A DNA stretch of 64,000 nucleotides from positions 8,425,937 to 8,489,936 of the forward strand of contig NC_059475.1 in the NCBI RefSeq assembly GCF_018139145.2, read 5' to 3'. This DNA comes from Gymnogyps californianus. Taxonomy: Eukaryota; Chordata; Aves; Accipitriformes; Cathartidae. The notes beneath the pieces were generated by a model. That model did not search any database. It was not told the origin of the DNA and saw nothing but the letters and a program-made list of their open reading frames with translations. Below, in pieces: positions 36,222 through 47,122 of the stretch. Positions within the stretch are counted from its first letter, which is position 1; every line of letters begins with the position of its first letter. A program made the translations under genes and the position numbers.

Positions 36222-36830
36222 ACAGAATCATTGATTTTGGAGGCTGGGGAGGGACCTCAGGAATTCATCCACTGCAGTCTTAAAGCAGGCTCAGCACTGA
36301 ATTCAGAGTTTGTTGCTCAGGGCTTTGTCCAGTTGAGTCTTGAAAATCTGCAATGGCAGAGATTTCACAGCCTCTCTGGACAACCTGGTCCAATGCTTAA
36401 TTATCTTTGGAGGGAATTTTCTTTTTCCTTATATCCACTTGGAACTTTTCCTGTTTCAATTTATGCCTGTTGTTTCTTGCCCTCCCACTGTGCACCTCAG
36501 CAAAGAGCTCAACTGTCTTCTCAGTAGCTTCTCTTAGGTACCAGCACACTGCTATTAGGTCTTACTCTCTTCTCCAGGTTAAACAAGCCCAGTTCCTTCA
36601 GCCACTCCGCTTGGGTCATTTGCCCGATCTTGGTTCCCGTCTGCTGGACTCACTTAAGCTTATCTTTACTTCTTTCTTGTACTGAGGGGCCCAAAACTGG
36701 ATGTTGTATTCCAGATGTGATCTAATGAGTGCTGAGTGAAGGGGAGTAGTCACATGCTTTGACCAATTGACTGAGCTTCTGTTGATGCAGCCCACTATGC
36801 TGGTGACTGTAAAAGTATTGTACTTGGTCT
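36222..36830 (-). mobile_element. CR1 LINE, antisense, older copy
   Basis: The plus strand shows the reverse complement of a CR1 3' region in order: 'cagaatcattgattttgg' and 'gagggacct' (3' end), 'cagcctctctggacaacctggtcc', 'cttctccaggttaaacaagcccag', 'gaggggcccaaaactggatg' and 'gatgcagcccactatgctgg'. On the minus strand a frame within 36616-36867 reads SIVGCINRSSVNWSKHV, then LIRSHLEYNIQFWAPQYKKE, the well-known CR1 ORF2 C-terminal motif. Frameshifts and the loss of the terminal octamers show it is inactive. It lies antisense in ELP4 intron 1. The left end is well placed, the right end (5' in the element) only approximate. Confidence 0.92.
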
Positions 36831-39800
36831 CCTTCATGTCTTTTGGATGTGTGTGGAAATGCTTCATGAATGTCTTGCAGAATGCTGTTTATGTGTTTCT
36901 TAAAGAACGCTGTTACATTTTTTCTTTCATCTTGCCCACTAGCAGTTAAATAATTGACTGTACAAAATATTTAATTTTATTGTCACCAGGGACTGAGGAT
37001 AAACCTTTTTGTATAAATTCCCAATGGAAGTTACTATAAACTGTTTTAGTCTGGTATTTTTCATAGACATGTTTTTTAACGGTCACCAGGCAGTCTTCTA
37101 GGTCTTTCGCTTTGGGCTTGGATTTAAGTTTGCCTTGTCCAGAAGCTGCAACCCAGGTACAGTATTATTTGCCAGACATGAAGTTATAGCTTACGAATAA
37201 GTGTGAGTAAGGGAAAGCCTGGTGTTATCAGACACAGCTCTAATTAGAAACTTTGGAAGAGAGGAAAAGGCGGAGGGTACATGGGGGAATTTCTTTTACC
37301 CTACAGCTACTGGCTGATTTGTTACATTATTGTTGATCGCTAGCTCTTCTTAATAAATGCATTTCCTTTCAAAAAGAAGTGGTAGATAAGTGCTGGATTT
37401 CAAATGCCATGTTGCCATTAAGGCACTCTTTACATTTCCAGGCTTTATATTCAAGTTTACTTTCAAGGTTTATAGACCATATATGCTTGATTGTACCGAA
37501 GCAGTTCTCTGTAATGAGCTGTAACTATTGTGTAATATAATCATCACATGCTTGGTATTGAATGTTTTGTTTCAAGCTGCTTGAAAAAAGGTCGCAGATA
37601 TGCTTTGAAAACAATGGGGGCACTTCTCAACTTGCAAAGTTTGTTGTGTTTCTGTCCATAAGATCTTAAATCTCATTGCTGTAAGTAGCAATGTGGAAAG
37701 TTACGAGTCTTGCTTAGTTGTTTACATGCCTTAGATACTGGCAAAGAAAAATTAAAATAGCAAAATTAGAAAGAATTACAAGTTCACAGCAGTTTTCTTG
37801 GGAAACTTGAAGATTTTACCTCTTCCTTTTGGTTCTGTCAGCATTCTTGCTACTTTTTCCTGTCGTCTGTTTTTTGCTTAATTTACTATTACTGTTGCTC
37901 ATTGTAATATGAATATGTAACCATGGTAACTGCAATAGTTTTACGTTCCATCTAATAGAATACACTTGTTCAAACTGTTCACTACATCTGATAATGTAAA
38001 GCCAATCCTCTGACCTGAGTTTGCCTTTAGCAACCAGGGTATGTGCACATATGTTACAACTCTGGCTTGTAGAAAGAGACAATACAATTGATGATCTGAA
38101 AATATAGCTTGTGAGAATTTTGACTGCGCTGACATACTGTATGACAAACAAATTCTGTCTTGTGCAAGCAATTTAAAAGCAGAAGAGACACTACTTCTCT
38201 GATGGCTACAAGTGAGCTTTTTATAACCAAGATTTTAAGTCCTTATTGCCATGAGGTAATACATTACTTAGGGCTGTTTTGATTGTCTTTTCTATGTCAA
38301 GCTATGATTTGGTAAAATCTCATAATTTTGAGCTTTTTTTTTTTTCTATGTGCAGTGTAGAACATATGCTAGTTTTAAACAACTGTTGTTAGTAACCCAT
38401 GTGTTCTGTCTGCCTGAACAATTGAATGCAGTGAATATTAGAAGCATACTTTGTATCAACCATCTGTATGATTTCTGATTTTGGTCTTTTTTTCTCCTTT
38501 CCCTCATAGTACGTCTTTTGGGTTCATTTGCATTTATCTCCCAAACAAATAGAGTGAAACAAAAATTGGTGGATTAGAACATGGGGATTTCATGAGTGAT
38601 TCTAACTTTCCGATAAACAGTACTTATAGTTGGGTTTCTGTAAAATATCTAGGAAATGCTTGATTACTTGATAAGCTTGCCGTAAATATTGAGGCATTTG
38701 TACATCTTGACTCAGGAGCATAGCTTAAAAACTCTGTGATGTGTTGAACTACAACTATGAAGTTAGTAGCTGACTAGACATTTGCACTGTGATGTACTGC
38801 TCAAATTGTACATCATGATGTGATGACAAAGTGATTCTGTTGTGGTTTTAATTCAGGTGTTATTATGCAAAAATATTAGCACTTTTTGGCCTATGGGAGA
38901 GCAATTTGCTTTTTCTCTTTGTTCTGGGTATATATCAACATTACAGGTGCTACAGACATTCATAGTCCCACCAGCAGAGCTAAAGATTAAGAAGTTGATC
39001 CAATCCCTATTGGAATCAATTTCAAGTGAAGTTTAATGAGCTCTTAAATTGATAGACTGAATTATCCTGTTCACTAGAGTCCATCTATGCGGTCCAGAAT
39101 TGACTTCTTTTATCAAGAGCTTTGGATATTGTGCTGATGTGATTCAGTTTGCTCCTAACTTGCTTTAAAAGCAGTATGTAATTGCAGAAGACATAAACAG
39201 CATACTGCAGTTTCCTTCATGCAAAACACTGCAATAGGCTAGTTACATCTGGCCATCTGAACACTTTCAGGAATTTTTAGCTTTCCTGTCACAGTTCTAT
39301 ATGATTACTCAACAAAACATTTGTAGTCTGATTTCAAGTTATTCCACTATTTTCAGTCTTGAAATTCAGATTATAAACCAGTTTACTCTTCACCTAAAAT
39401 AAAATATGAATTCTTCTTTCACCGTCTTTGTAAAAATTCCTTCTTGGGACAACCATTTAAACCACTGTTACATAATTATGCTTGCTGTCTCTTTGAGGAG
39501 GAAATAAAGCAGTCAGGATGGGAGTTCATAGATTATTTTTTTTCTGGTCCTCCACACTGTTGAGATCAATGGGATAGGAATCTATGTATCAGAACATATT
39601 GGGAGTATTCTTTTCTGTCTATTATTCATTCAGTCATCTGTGATTGGAACATAAGCATTAATTGTAATTGTTTAAGCAAAAAGAAAGAAAAACAATAGTG
39701 GCCATGTATAAATCTGTCAAAATGTATTTTTATTTTTGAACAAATATTTCAATCAACTGCATTCATAGAGTTGTTTTTATGTCCAAGACATACTATAAAA

Positions 39801-40420
39801 GACTTTAATAGTATTTTTTATTTTCAGATGTGTGTTATGATGTTTATGATCTGTCATTCCGGGTTTCATTGGGTGAAATCCTACCTGTCTTATTGCCATA
39901 TCTGTTTTCAGTAATAAGATAAAAACCAGTGGAGCCAGGATTTTCCCTCATTGACTTGGGTGGGAATTTGCTAGCCTCTTAGTAGGTCACTTTACATACA
40001 TGGTTCTTGGTACAAAGGAATATCCCTTGGTAGTGATTAATAAGGATTTAATCTGGAGAATGTTTACTCACTTGAGTTATCCAAGTAAAAATTCACTGGC
40101 TCAGACCATACATCATTATTGTAGTACTTGAGCGTAGTTGCGTAGAGCTCGGCAGGATCTTTTTACCACAATGATGATAGTACAGTATATTGTGAAAGTA
40201 ATTGTAATGTGTAATATATAATTACATGTAATGTATAATTATTTCATAATAGAGAATTGTAGGAAGTATTGCAAAGGTAATTAAAATGTTGTTCACTTTT
40301 ATATTTTTAAATTCCCCGTTATCACCTTTCTTTGACTTATAAACTAAGAAAACTTAATTGTTCTCTAACATAGTATTAAAATGTAGTCTTACTTTATTCT
40401 TCATTTTGTTTTGTTTCCAG

Positions 40421-40456
40421 GTGGAGGCATAGCTGTTGGAACCCTTCTTCTTATTG
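40421..40456 (+). CDS. ELP4: ELP4 exon 2, 36-nt micro-sized exon (residues 58-69)
   Basis: Between a strong acceptor (TTTTGTTTCCAG ending 40420) and donor GTTAGT, 36 nt read, with the last base of exon 1, GGGIAVGTLLLI followed by one base of codon 70. In human ELP4 the equivalent reads GGGLAVGTVLLI, so identity is strong. This is the P-loop-like turn of the RecA fold; the canonical Walker A lysine is missing here (GGGIAVGT), as in known ELP4 proteins. Phase 1 at both ends means skipping it would keep the frame but remove this loop. It is too short to show as an open frame and was found by matching phase and family sequence. Confidence 0.95.
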
Positions 40457-41204
40457 GTTAGTATAGAATATATAGATACTTAAAACCATATTCTGATGTG
40501 TTTTCCTCGTTTTAATGTATTTATCAGATAACCTGTCTTTTCATTGTTTTTCAAACTCAGACTTTAAGAAAGTATAACTCTCAAGCCCCTTCACTTTGGA
40601 TAGCCTTCAGACTAGACTGTTGTCGATTTCAAGAATTACTGGAGGTGGATCGAAACCTTACTTTTAGGCAGGTTTGAGCCCCCAGGAAGAATACCACCGA
40701 ATTCTGTTTGAAAGCAGGACGTTTACCAAATTTCAGGACTTTTTAGGAAAATTTTCGAATTATTTAAGATCTTTTGAACTACTTGATTTCCTGTAAGATT
40801 CAGACTGTTTATCATCACAAAGGTTTGGGGTTTTTTTAATTTGGCTTTCTGAGGAAGATATGAAATACAGAATCTTTTAATCTTTTGGTTGCCAGAATCA
40901 ATTAAGAGAAAGCTGATAGAAGCCTGCTTTCTGTGAGCAAGTGGATGAGGCACACTGAGATAATTAAATAGGTTACAACAGAATTCCCTTTGCAGACTAC
41001 ATTGAAACTGTCTGGTAACATGTCTCCACTGCAGCTGAGATGCCCAGCTTTCCTTTCTATTTAAAGTGTAGCAAAGGGGAAGAGGACTATTGCACACATA
41101 TATCTTGTCTTCATATCCCCAGGGTACGTACTGGACTTAGAGCCAAGAAACAATTCCCAGGCCCCTCAGTTTAAGCATAGCAGCCAAAACCACAATTGTG
41201 AGGG

Positions 41205-41231
41205 AAGACTAACTTCCTAGAAGTTAGTCTT
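41205..41231. repeat. Perfect hairpin, 12-bp arms and 3-nt loop
   Basis: AAGACTAACTTC (41205-41216) and GAAGTTAGTCTT (41220-41231) are exact reverse complements around CTA. It lies in the ELP4 intron, sense or antisense folding being equally possible. It is too short for a microRNA precursor. Confidence 0.7.
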
Positions 41232-41546
41232 GTAGGTGCTTACAGTTTCAGCATATAAGTAAAGATGATGGTTATTGCAGAAGAGAAACTGAAGAAGATA
41301 CCATCTGATTTGTCGTATCAGTTCATTAATCCTGGGCTTCTAAGGATACAAAACTACTTCAAAATGATGTAAGGGCTGAATGGTGATAGAAATGTCTTTT
41401 TTTTTCCTGTTTTAATTGTTTATCAGATTAATGGTTCTTATGAGAAACTTTCAAGCTTATTACTTTCCTAGCAAACAGAACTGATATTACGGGAAAAAAT
41501 GAAAGATTATTAGAATAACACCTGTAGTTATGTGGAAGACATCTGC

Positions 41547-42152
41547 ATCTGTGTGCTGGTTTCAGCTGGGATAGAGTTAATTTTCTTCCTAGTAGCTGGT
41601 ATAGTGCAGTGTTTTGGATTTAGTAGGAAAATGATGTTGATAACACACTGATGTTTTTAGTTGTTGCTAAGTAGTGTTTATAGTAAGTCAAGGATTTTTC
41701 AGCTTCTCATGCCCAGCCAGAAGAAGGCTGGAGGGGCAGAAGAAGTTGGGAGGGGACACAGCCAGGACAGCTGACCCAAACTGGCCAAAGGAATATTCCA
41801 TACCACATGGCATCATGCCCAGTATATAAACTGGGGGGAGTTGGCCGGGAGGGGTGGATCGCTGCTTGGGAACTGACTGGGCGTCGGTTGGCAAGTGGTG
41901 AGCAATGGCATTGTGCATCACTTGTTTTGTATATTCTAATTCTTTTAGTGTTATTATTGTCCTTTTTTTTAATCATTATTATTATTATCATTATTATTAT
42001 TTTCTTCCTTTCTGTCCTATTAAACTATCTGTATGTCAGCCCACGAGTTTTACTTTTTTTCTATTCTCTCCCCCATCCCCCTGGGTGGGGTGGAGTGAGC
42101 GAGCGGCTGCGTGGTGCTTAGTTGCCAGCTGGGGTTAAACCATGACTATCTG
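41547..42152 (+). mobile_element. Solo LTR of an endogenous retrovirus (ERVL-type), copy A, with target duplication
   Basis: The LTR spans 41552-42147 (596 bp). It begins TGTGCTGGTTTCAGCTGGGA, has a TATA box (TATATAAA, 41823-41830), an AT-rich microsatellite (ATT/ATC) at about 41975-42002 and ATTAAA as a probable poly(A) signal, and ends in GGGGTTAAACCATGACT, where the family end is CA. It is flanked by perfect 5-bp direct repeats ATCTG (41547-41551 and 42148-42152), the duplication size typical of ERVL elements. No internal viral sequence remains, so it is a solo LTR left by recombination between two LTRs. It inserted in sense orientation within ELP4 intron 2. Copy B at 46539 is a close relative. 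Confidence 0.93.
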
Positions 42153-43229
42153 TAATCTGTGTTCACGTCTTAAATAGTATAACTATTTAAATACTACTTT
42201 TTGATACCAAATTGCTGGAACAGAGAACTAGGACCCTAGGGACAACAGATCTAGCTCTTAGCTTTCCAGTCACTGCAATTTCTCAGAACTGTTGGAGTCT
42301 AGAAAGTTGTGTGATTGTTTTCTCCCACTGAATAAGAGGAAAAGTACCTCAATTTCTTTTTTTGTAGGAGTGATGAAAACATATATCACATTGCAAAGCT
42401 ATTTGAGATACGACAAGCAATGTCTGAGTGCCTACATAATAAGTGCCAAAAATCCTGCATTAAAGCCTTAAAAATGAATTTACTATTTTAAGTTAAAATG
42501 GTGGATTACAGGAAGACAACTGTCAATAGATTTGAAATTGGTAGGTAAAATCTGGAAGATATAAGTAAAAAAGGTGTTATTACAGATAAAAAGGTCAGTT
42601 TCTCATTGCAGAAGATTGAAAGTGTACTAAGGCACCACTTTGGCTAAATCCTGAGCTTTTGAATGCCTCACAGGTTGTTAAGGATCAGTGCAAAATTGTA
42701 AAATGGGAGTGTAGAGACAAAATCTGGAAAACTCAGGTACAGAGTAAGATACAACTAGCAAGACTTATCAAGAGCAATACAGATTTTTCTTAAGTACCTC
42801 AATAGTTGTGAGAAGCCCAAGAGAAGGGCTGTTTGTTTACTTGACAAAGTGGAAAAGCTAGTCATAGTTGATATTGAGAAAGGGGAAATTTTTAAGAATT
42901 TTTGTATTAATCTTTACCCAGAAGGAGCGCTGAAATCTCATGATTTTCATAATTGAGAACAGCGACTAGATTTCAGCTTTGCCTAGGGAAAAAGCAGACT
43001 AGTGTATGCCTAGGTGATTTGGGTGGTTTGAAATAGATTGTGCCTGCAGAGTATTTTAAGAGCTTGCTGATGAAGTGTTAGGACCATTAGTGTTTATGAG
43101 AACTGGTACAGGACAGTGAAGGAAAGAAAGAACTGGAAGATTAGAAAATACAAATACAGTTTCTATTTATGAATGCTGTTGGAGGACTCACTGAATTGCA
43201 GGCCTTGAACTATAGTTCAAAAGAAAACA

Positions 43230-44391
43230 AGGATTGTGATGGGTTGACCTTGCCTGGATACCAGATGCCCACCAAGCTGCTCTATCACTCCCCCTCCTCA
43301 GCTGGACAGAGTTAGAGAAAGTATAACGAAAGGCTCGTGGGTGGAGATAAGGGCAGGGGGAGATCATTCACCAATTACCGTCACAGGCAAAACAGACTCG
43401 ACTCAGGGAAATTAATTTAATTTATTGTCAATCAAATCAGAGTAGGGTAATGAGAAATAAAACCAAATCTTAAAACACCTTCCCCCGACCCCTCCTTTCT
43501 TCCCGGACTTGACTTTATTCCCGAATTCTCTACCTCCTCCCCCCAGCGGCACAGGGGGATGGGGAATGGGGTTTGGGTCAGTTCATCACACATTGTTCCT
43601 GCCGCTCCTTCCTCCTCAGGGGGAGGCCTCCTCACACTCTTCCCCTGCTCCAGCGTAGAGTCCCTCCCATGGGAGACAGTTCTCCACGAACTTCTCCAAC
43701 ATGGGTCCTTCTCACAGGTTGCAATTCTTCACCAATTGCTCCAGCGTGGATCCTTTCCACGTGTCCTTTCCATGGGATGCAGTCCTTCAGGAACAGACTG
43801 TTCCAGCATGGGTCTCCCATGGCGTCACGAGTCCACCCAGCAAACCTACTCCAGCGTGGATTCTTCTCCACGGGGTCACAGGTCCTGCCAGGAGCCTGCT
43901 CCAGTGTGGGCTTCCCACAGGGTCAGAGCCTCCTTCAGGCATCCCCCTGCTCCGTCATGGGGTCCTCCACGGGCTGCAGGTGGATATCTGCTCCCCTGTG
44001 GACCTCCATGGGCTGCAGGGGGACAGCCTGCCTCACCATGGTCTTCACCATGGGCTGCAGGGGAATCTCTGCTGGGGCACCTGGAGCACCTCCTCCCCCT
44101 CCTTCTTCACTGACCTTGGTGTCTGCAGAGTTGTTTCTCTCACATATTCTCACTCCTTTCTCCCAGCTGCTGCTGTGCAGCACGTTTTTTTCCCCCTTCT
44201 TAAATATGTTATCACAGAGGCGCTACCACTGTCGCTGATGGGCTCAGCCTTGGCCAGCGGTGGGTCCATCTTGGAGCCGGCTGGCATTGACTTTATCAGA
44301 CATAGGGGAAGCTTCTAGCAGCTTCTCACAGAAGCCACCCCTGTACCCCCCTTGCTACCAAAACCTTGCCATGCAAACCCAATACAAGGAT
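43230..44391 (-). mobile_element. Long solo LTR (1152 bp), ERVL-type, antisense, with target duplication
   Basis: The LTR spans 43235-44386, begins TGTGATGGG and ends CAATACA on the plus strand, and is bounded by the perfect 5-bp duplication AGGAT (43230-43234, 44387-44391). Sense is the minus strand, judging from a TATA-like TATTTAA (complement of 44200-44206) and an AATAAA (complement of 43421-43426) in the proper order, which implies a long R region. The 5' part on the minus strand (GTATTGGGTTTGCATGGCAA) matches a long LTR type I recall from avian genomes; I do not assign a family name. Open frames of 79-221 codons on both strands fall inside it. They probably reflect repetitive GC-rich sequence; no known viral protein is recognisable. 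Confidence 0.9.
43645..44064. repeat. Degenerate tandem array inside the long LTR
   Basis: A core resembling CTCCAGCGTGGATTC recurs on the plus strand starting at 43648, 43694, 43739, 43801, 43849, 43899 and 43950, that is every 45-62 bp. It continues as three copies of a C-C-A-(T/C)-GGGCTGCAGG core at about 43967, 44005 and 44047. The units have diverged considerably and share the pattern 'clipped CCATGG or CCACG word, then GGG/TCCT-rich filler'. The array lies in the predicted R region of the LTR. Confidence 0.75.
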
Positions 44392-46533
44392 ATAAGTAGC
44401 AGCCAGTACGTTGAATAATCTTTCTGTATGAGATAATGAACTTGTGGATAGAGGATAAGCAGGACATGCCATTTATCCTCACTTTAGTAATGCTTCTGAC
44501 ACTATTTCAAATGGCATTCTCATAATCAAAGCTAGGAACCATACTCTGTGTTCATTTCCAATATACGTTCTTGGCATTTATAATGCAAACTAGCTTCACA
44601 ACTTAAGAGATTGCCATTCCATCCTTCCCATTATATCCTTCTTGATATTCTGAAGTAGGCTTTTTACTTCCAAGAAGTTTAGTCTCCTGATCACTTGAAA
44701 GTATTTCTAGTAATATTGTTCAGAATTCATTGCATGAAATTTATGCAAAGACAAGAACATCATGTCTTTAGTGATAGGCACCAGTAGGCTAGCAGCTGTT
44801 CAGAGTGTGGCTTTTCAGCCTTAAGAAAGATTTAATCAGTAATTTTCAGTCATTTTCTGAAAGGGGTGAAAACGGTGTGGTCCCAACATTTTATCTGTGT
44901 TTACTTTCACTGTGGAATGACAGCCATCACTTGGGAGACTGCATTTGTATCTAGAATTTTGGTTAAATATTTTGAATTGTTGCAATATTTTGAATTACTC
45001 TTAACACTAAAGAACCTAACAGTGAGATCTGGGGAGAACTTACTTGAAATCTGTTTTAGCCACTATTGGGATTACAACATGTTATCTTTTGTTGGTATAG
45101 GGCTCGTGAACCTGCACTAGAGGCTGAACAGCCTTTTCTGTGAGCAAAGTAATTGCTCTTATTATGACTTGTTGTTACTTTAAGGCTAGTTTTTATTTCT
45201 CCATTTTATCCATCATTAGAGACAGGTGTTGCTGTCTCACTGAATCTTAGAAAAATCTTGATTTTTACGTGAAGTGTATAAATTAGTGTATGTTGTGGTA
45301 CAGATTAAGTAATTTGAATAGTTGCCTGCCAGAAAATATAACTGGTGTTACCTAATCCCATATAGGCCACCGTTTGTGTAATGGCTACCATTTAAGTTCA
45401 GATTTTTTGAGAAAACTGAATTGATACAGCAGTTCACTATTGTTGAAAGTTGTCCAAATCCTTCTTCCCGTTCTTGGCTGTGCAATCTTGTTATTCCTTG
45501 CGCTGGTGCTAGTGCTTTTCAACTCTCAGCTCTCCCAAGTTGACAGAAAACTCACTCAGTTAAAGAGTGGAGACTTTTCTGTCTGTTTAGTGACCTGAAT
45601 CAGCTCACTAACATGCGAGATGAGTACCACAGCCACCACAAGGGAAAGAAGGACTGCACAGTGAGGACTAGGAGAGAAAGTAGGTGGCCTTTTTCAAGGC
45701 AGAAAGTGCCAGTTAAGCTTAATTTTCTCATGAAATTTCACCCAAATTTCTGTGAATTGAGGAAAAATGATAGAAGTTTTATCTCTTACTGCTTTCAGTT
45801 AAGATCTTACTTTTCTCACTCAGTTTGAGAAGAGCTGCAATCTTGCCATGGACAAAGGAAGAAGAAAAAAAATGTTAGAACCTATCATATTTTACACAGA
45901 TCAGAGATTATGAAACTAGATGAGTTTTGTTTTGTCTTCCCATTACAATATTCACTGCCCCTTCCAGTAGATGAACTGGGTGTCATCAAATGAACTTACT
46001 AGCTGGAAAATTGTCATTAAACAAAAGAAGGTTGTTCTTCAGGCAGTATGCAATTAAGTGGTGGAATACTTCACCGTAGGGTGTTGTGGATATAAAAAAA
46101 GAATCATGGTCTCAGTGGGAAACTGGGCAGCTTGAGGGAAGAGAAAGCCATTTGCATTACTAGGTTAGTGGATACCAAGTCCAGCTAAGGAAGTCCTTGA
46201 GCTACAAATGGTGGAAGGCTGAGCAAGTGCTTGGGTGAAGGATCACGTTTACTTGTTCAGTTCTTATTACCTCTTCCTAAATATCTGCTTTTGGCTACTG
46301 TTGAGCGTAGGGTTAGCTATCCATTTGATCTGACCTTAATAGCACCAGATGAAGCGAGTACAAAGGCAGTGAGCTTTGTGTTCCAATGAAAGAGATGACA
46401 AGACTCAATGATTTGAAAATGATAGGATTTTTACCTGAATTTTTTTCCCCCTCCTCTGAGTGCATAGCTGGCAGTACTCAGTGGTGGGTTTTAATTTACT
46501 TATCCCCTATGTTCGTTGTTTATTTGTGATCTG

Positions 46534-47122
46534 ATATTTGTCCTGGTTTCGGCTGGGACAGAGTTAATTTTCTTCTTAGTAGCTGCTACAGTGCTGTGTT
46601 TTGGATTTAGAGTGAGAATGATGTTGATAACACTCCGATGTTTTAGTTGTTGCTAAGTAGCACTTATCTTCAGCCAAGGACTTTCCAGTTTCCCGTGCTC
46701 TGCCAGTAAGCAGGTGTGCAAGAAGCTGGGAGGCAGCAAAGCCGGGGCAGCTGACTTGAACTAGCCAAAGGGGTATTCCATACCATGGAACGTCATGCCC
46801 AGTATATAAACAGGGGGGAGTTGGCCGGGAGGGGCGGATTGCGGCTCGGGAACTAACTGGGCATCGGTCAACGAGTGGTGAGCAATTGCATTGTGCACCA
46901 CTTGCTTTGTATAGTTTAATTCTTTTAGTATTGCTATTGTCATATTATTATTATTATCATTATCATTGTTTTTCATTCCTTTCTGTCCTATTAAACTGTC
47001 TTTATCTCAACTCATGAGTTTTTTTTCCTGATTCTCTCCCCCATCCCAGGGGTGGGGGGGGGCAGTGAGCGAGCGGCTGCGTGGTGCTTAGCTGCCGGCT
47101 GGGGTTAAACCACGACAATATT
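46534..47122 (+). mobile_element. Solo LTR of an endogenous retrovirus (ERVL-type), copy B, with target duplication
   Basis: The LTR spans 46539-47117 (579 bp). It begins TGTCCTGGTTTCGGCTGGGA, has a TATA box (TATATAAA, 46803-46810), an ATT/ATC-rich microsatellite near 46945-46970 and an ATTAAA signal, and ends in GGGGTTAAACCACGACA. It is bounded by perfect 5-bp direct repeats ATATT (46534-46538, 47118-47122). It is colinear with copy A from end to end with many substitutions and a few small indels. Because its target duplication differs from that of copy A, the two are separate insertions and not the two LTRs of one provirus. It lies in sense orientation in ELP4 intron 2. Confidence 0.94.

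Larger units (their letters stand above)
34496..40420 (+). other. ELP4: ELP4 intron 1 (5.9 kb)
   Basis: A phase 1 intron with donor GTTGGT and acceptor TTTCCAG. The first 300 bp are still GC-rich and contain a G-rich cluster (34652-34696). It also carries a 14-bp inverted repeat pair (35536-35652), a short GT run (35564-35579) and an antisense CR1 (36222-36830). The remainder, 36831-40420, shows no gene or clear repeat. Minus-strand frames of 76 and 111 codons at 37816-38171 match nothing I know. Confidence 0.85.

Noticed and set aside
36186..36685. Plus-strand frames of 65-113 codons
   Set aside because: They are the non-coding strand of the antisense CR1 element.
43559..44318. Plus-strand open frames of 184-221 codons as a possible novel gene
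   Set aside because: They lie wholly inside a solo LTR with defined ends, overlap one another in three frames, and run through the tandem array antisense to the inferred LTR transcript.
41552..47117. A single deleted provirus with two LTRs
   Set aside because: Each LTR has its own matching 5-bp duplication (ATCTG and ATATT), and the interval shows no viral coding similarity.
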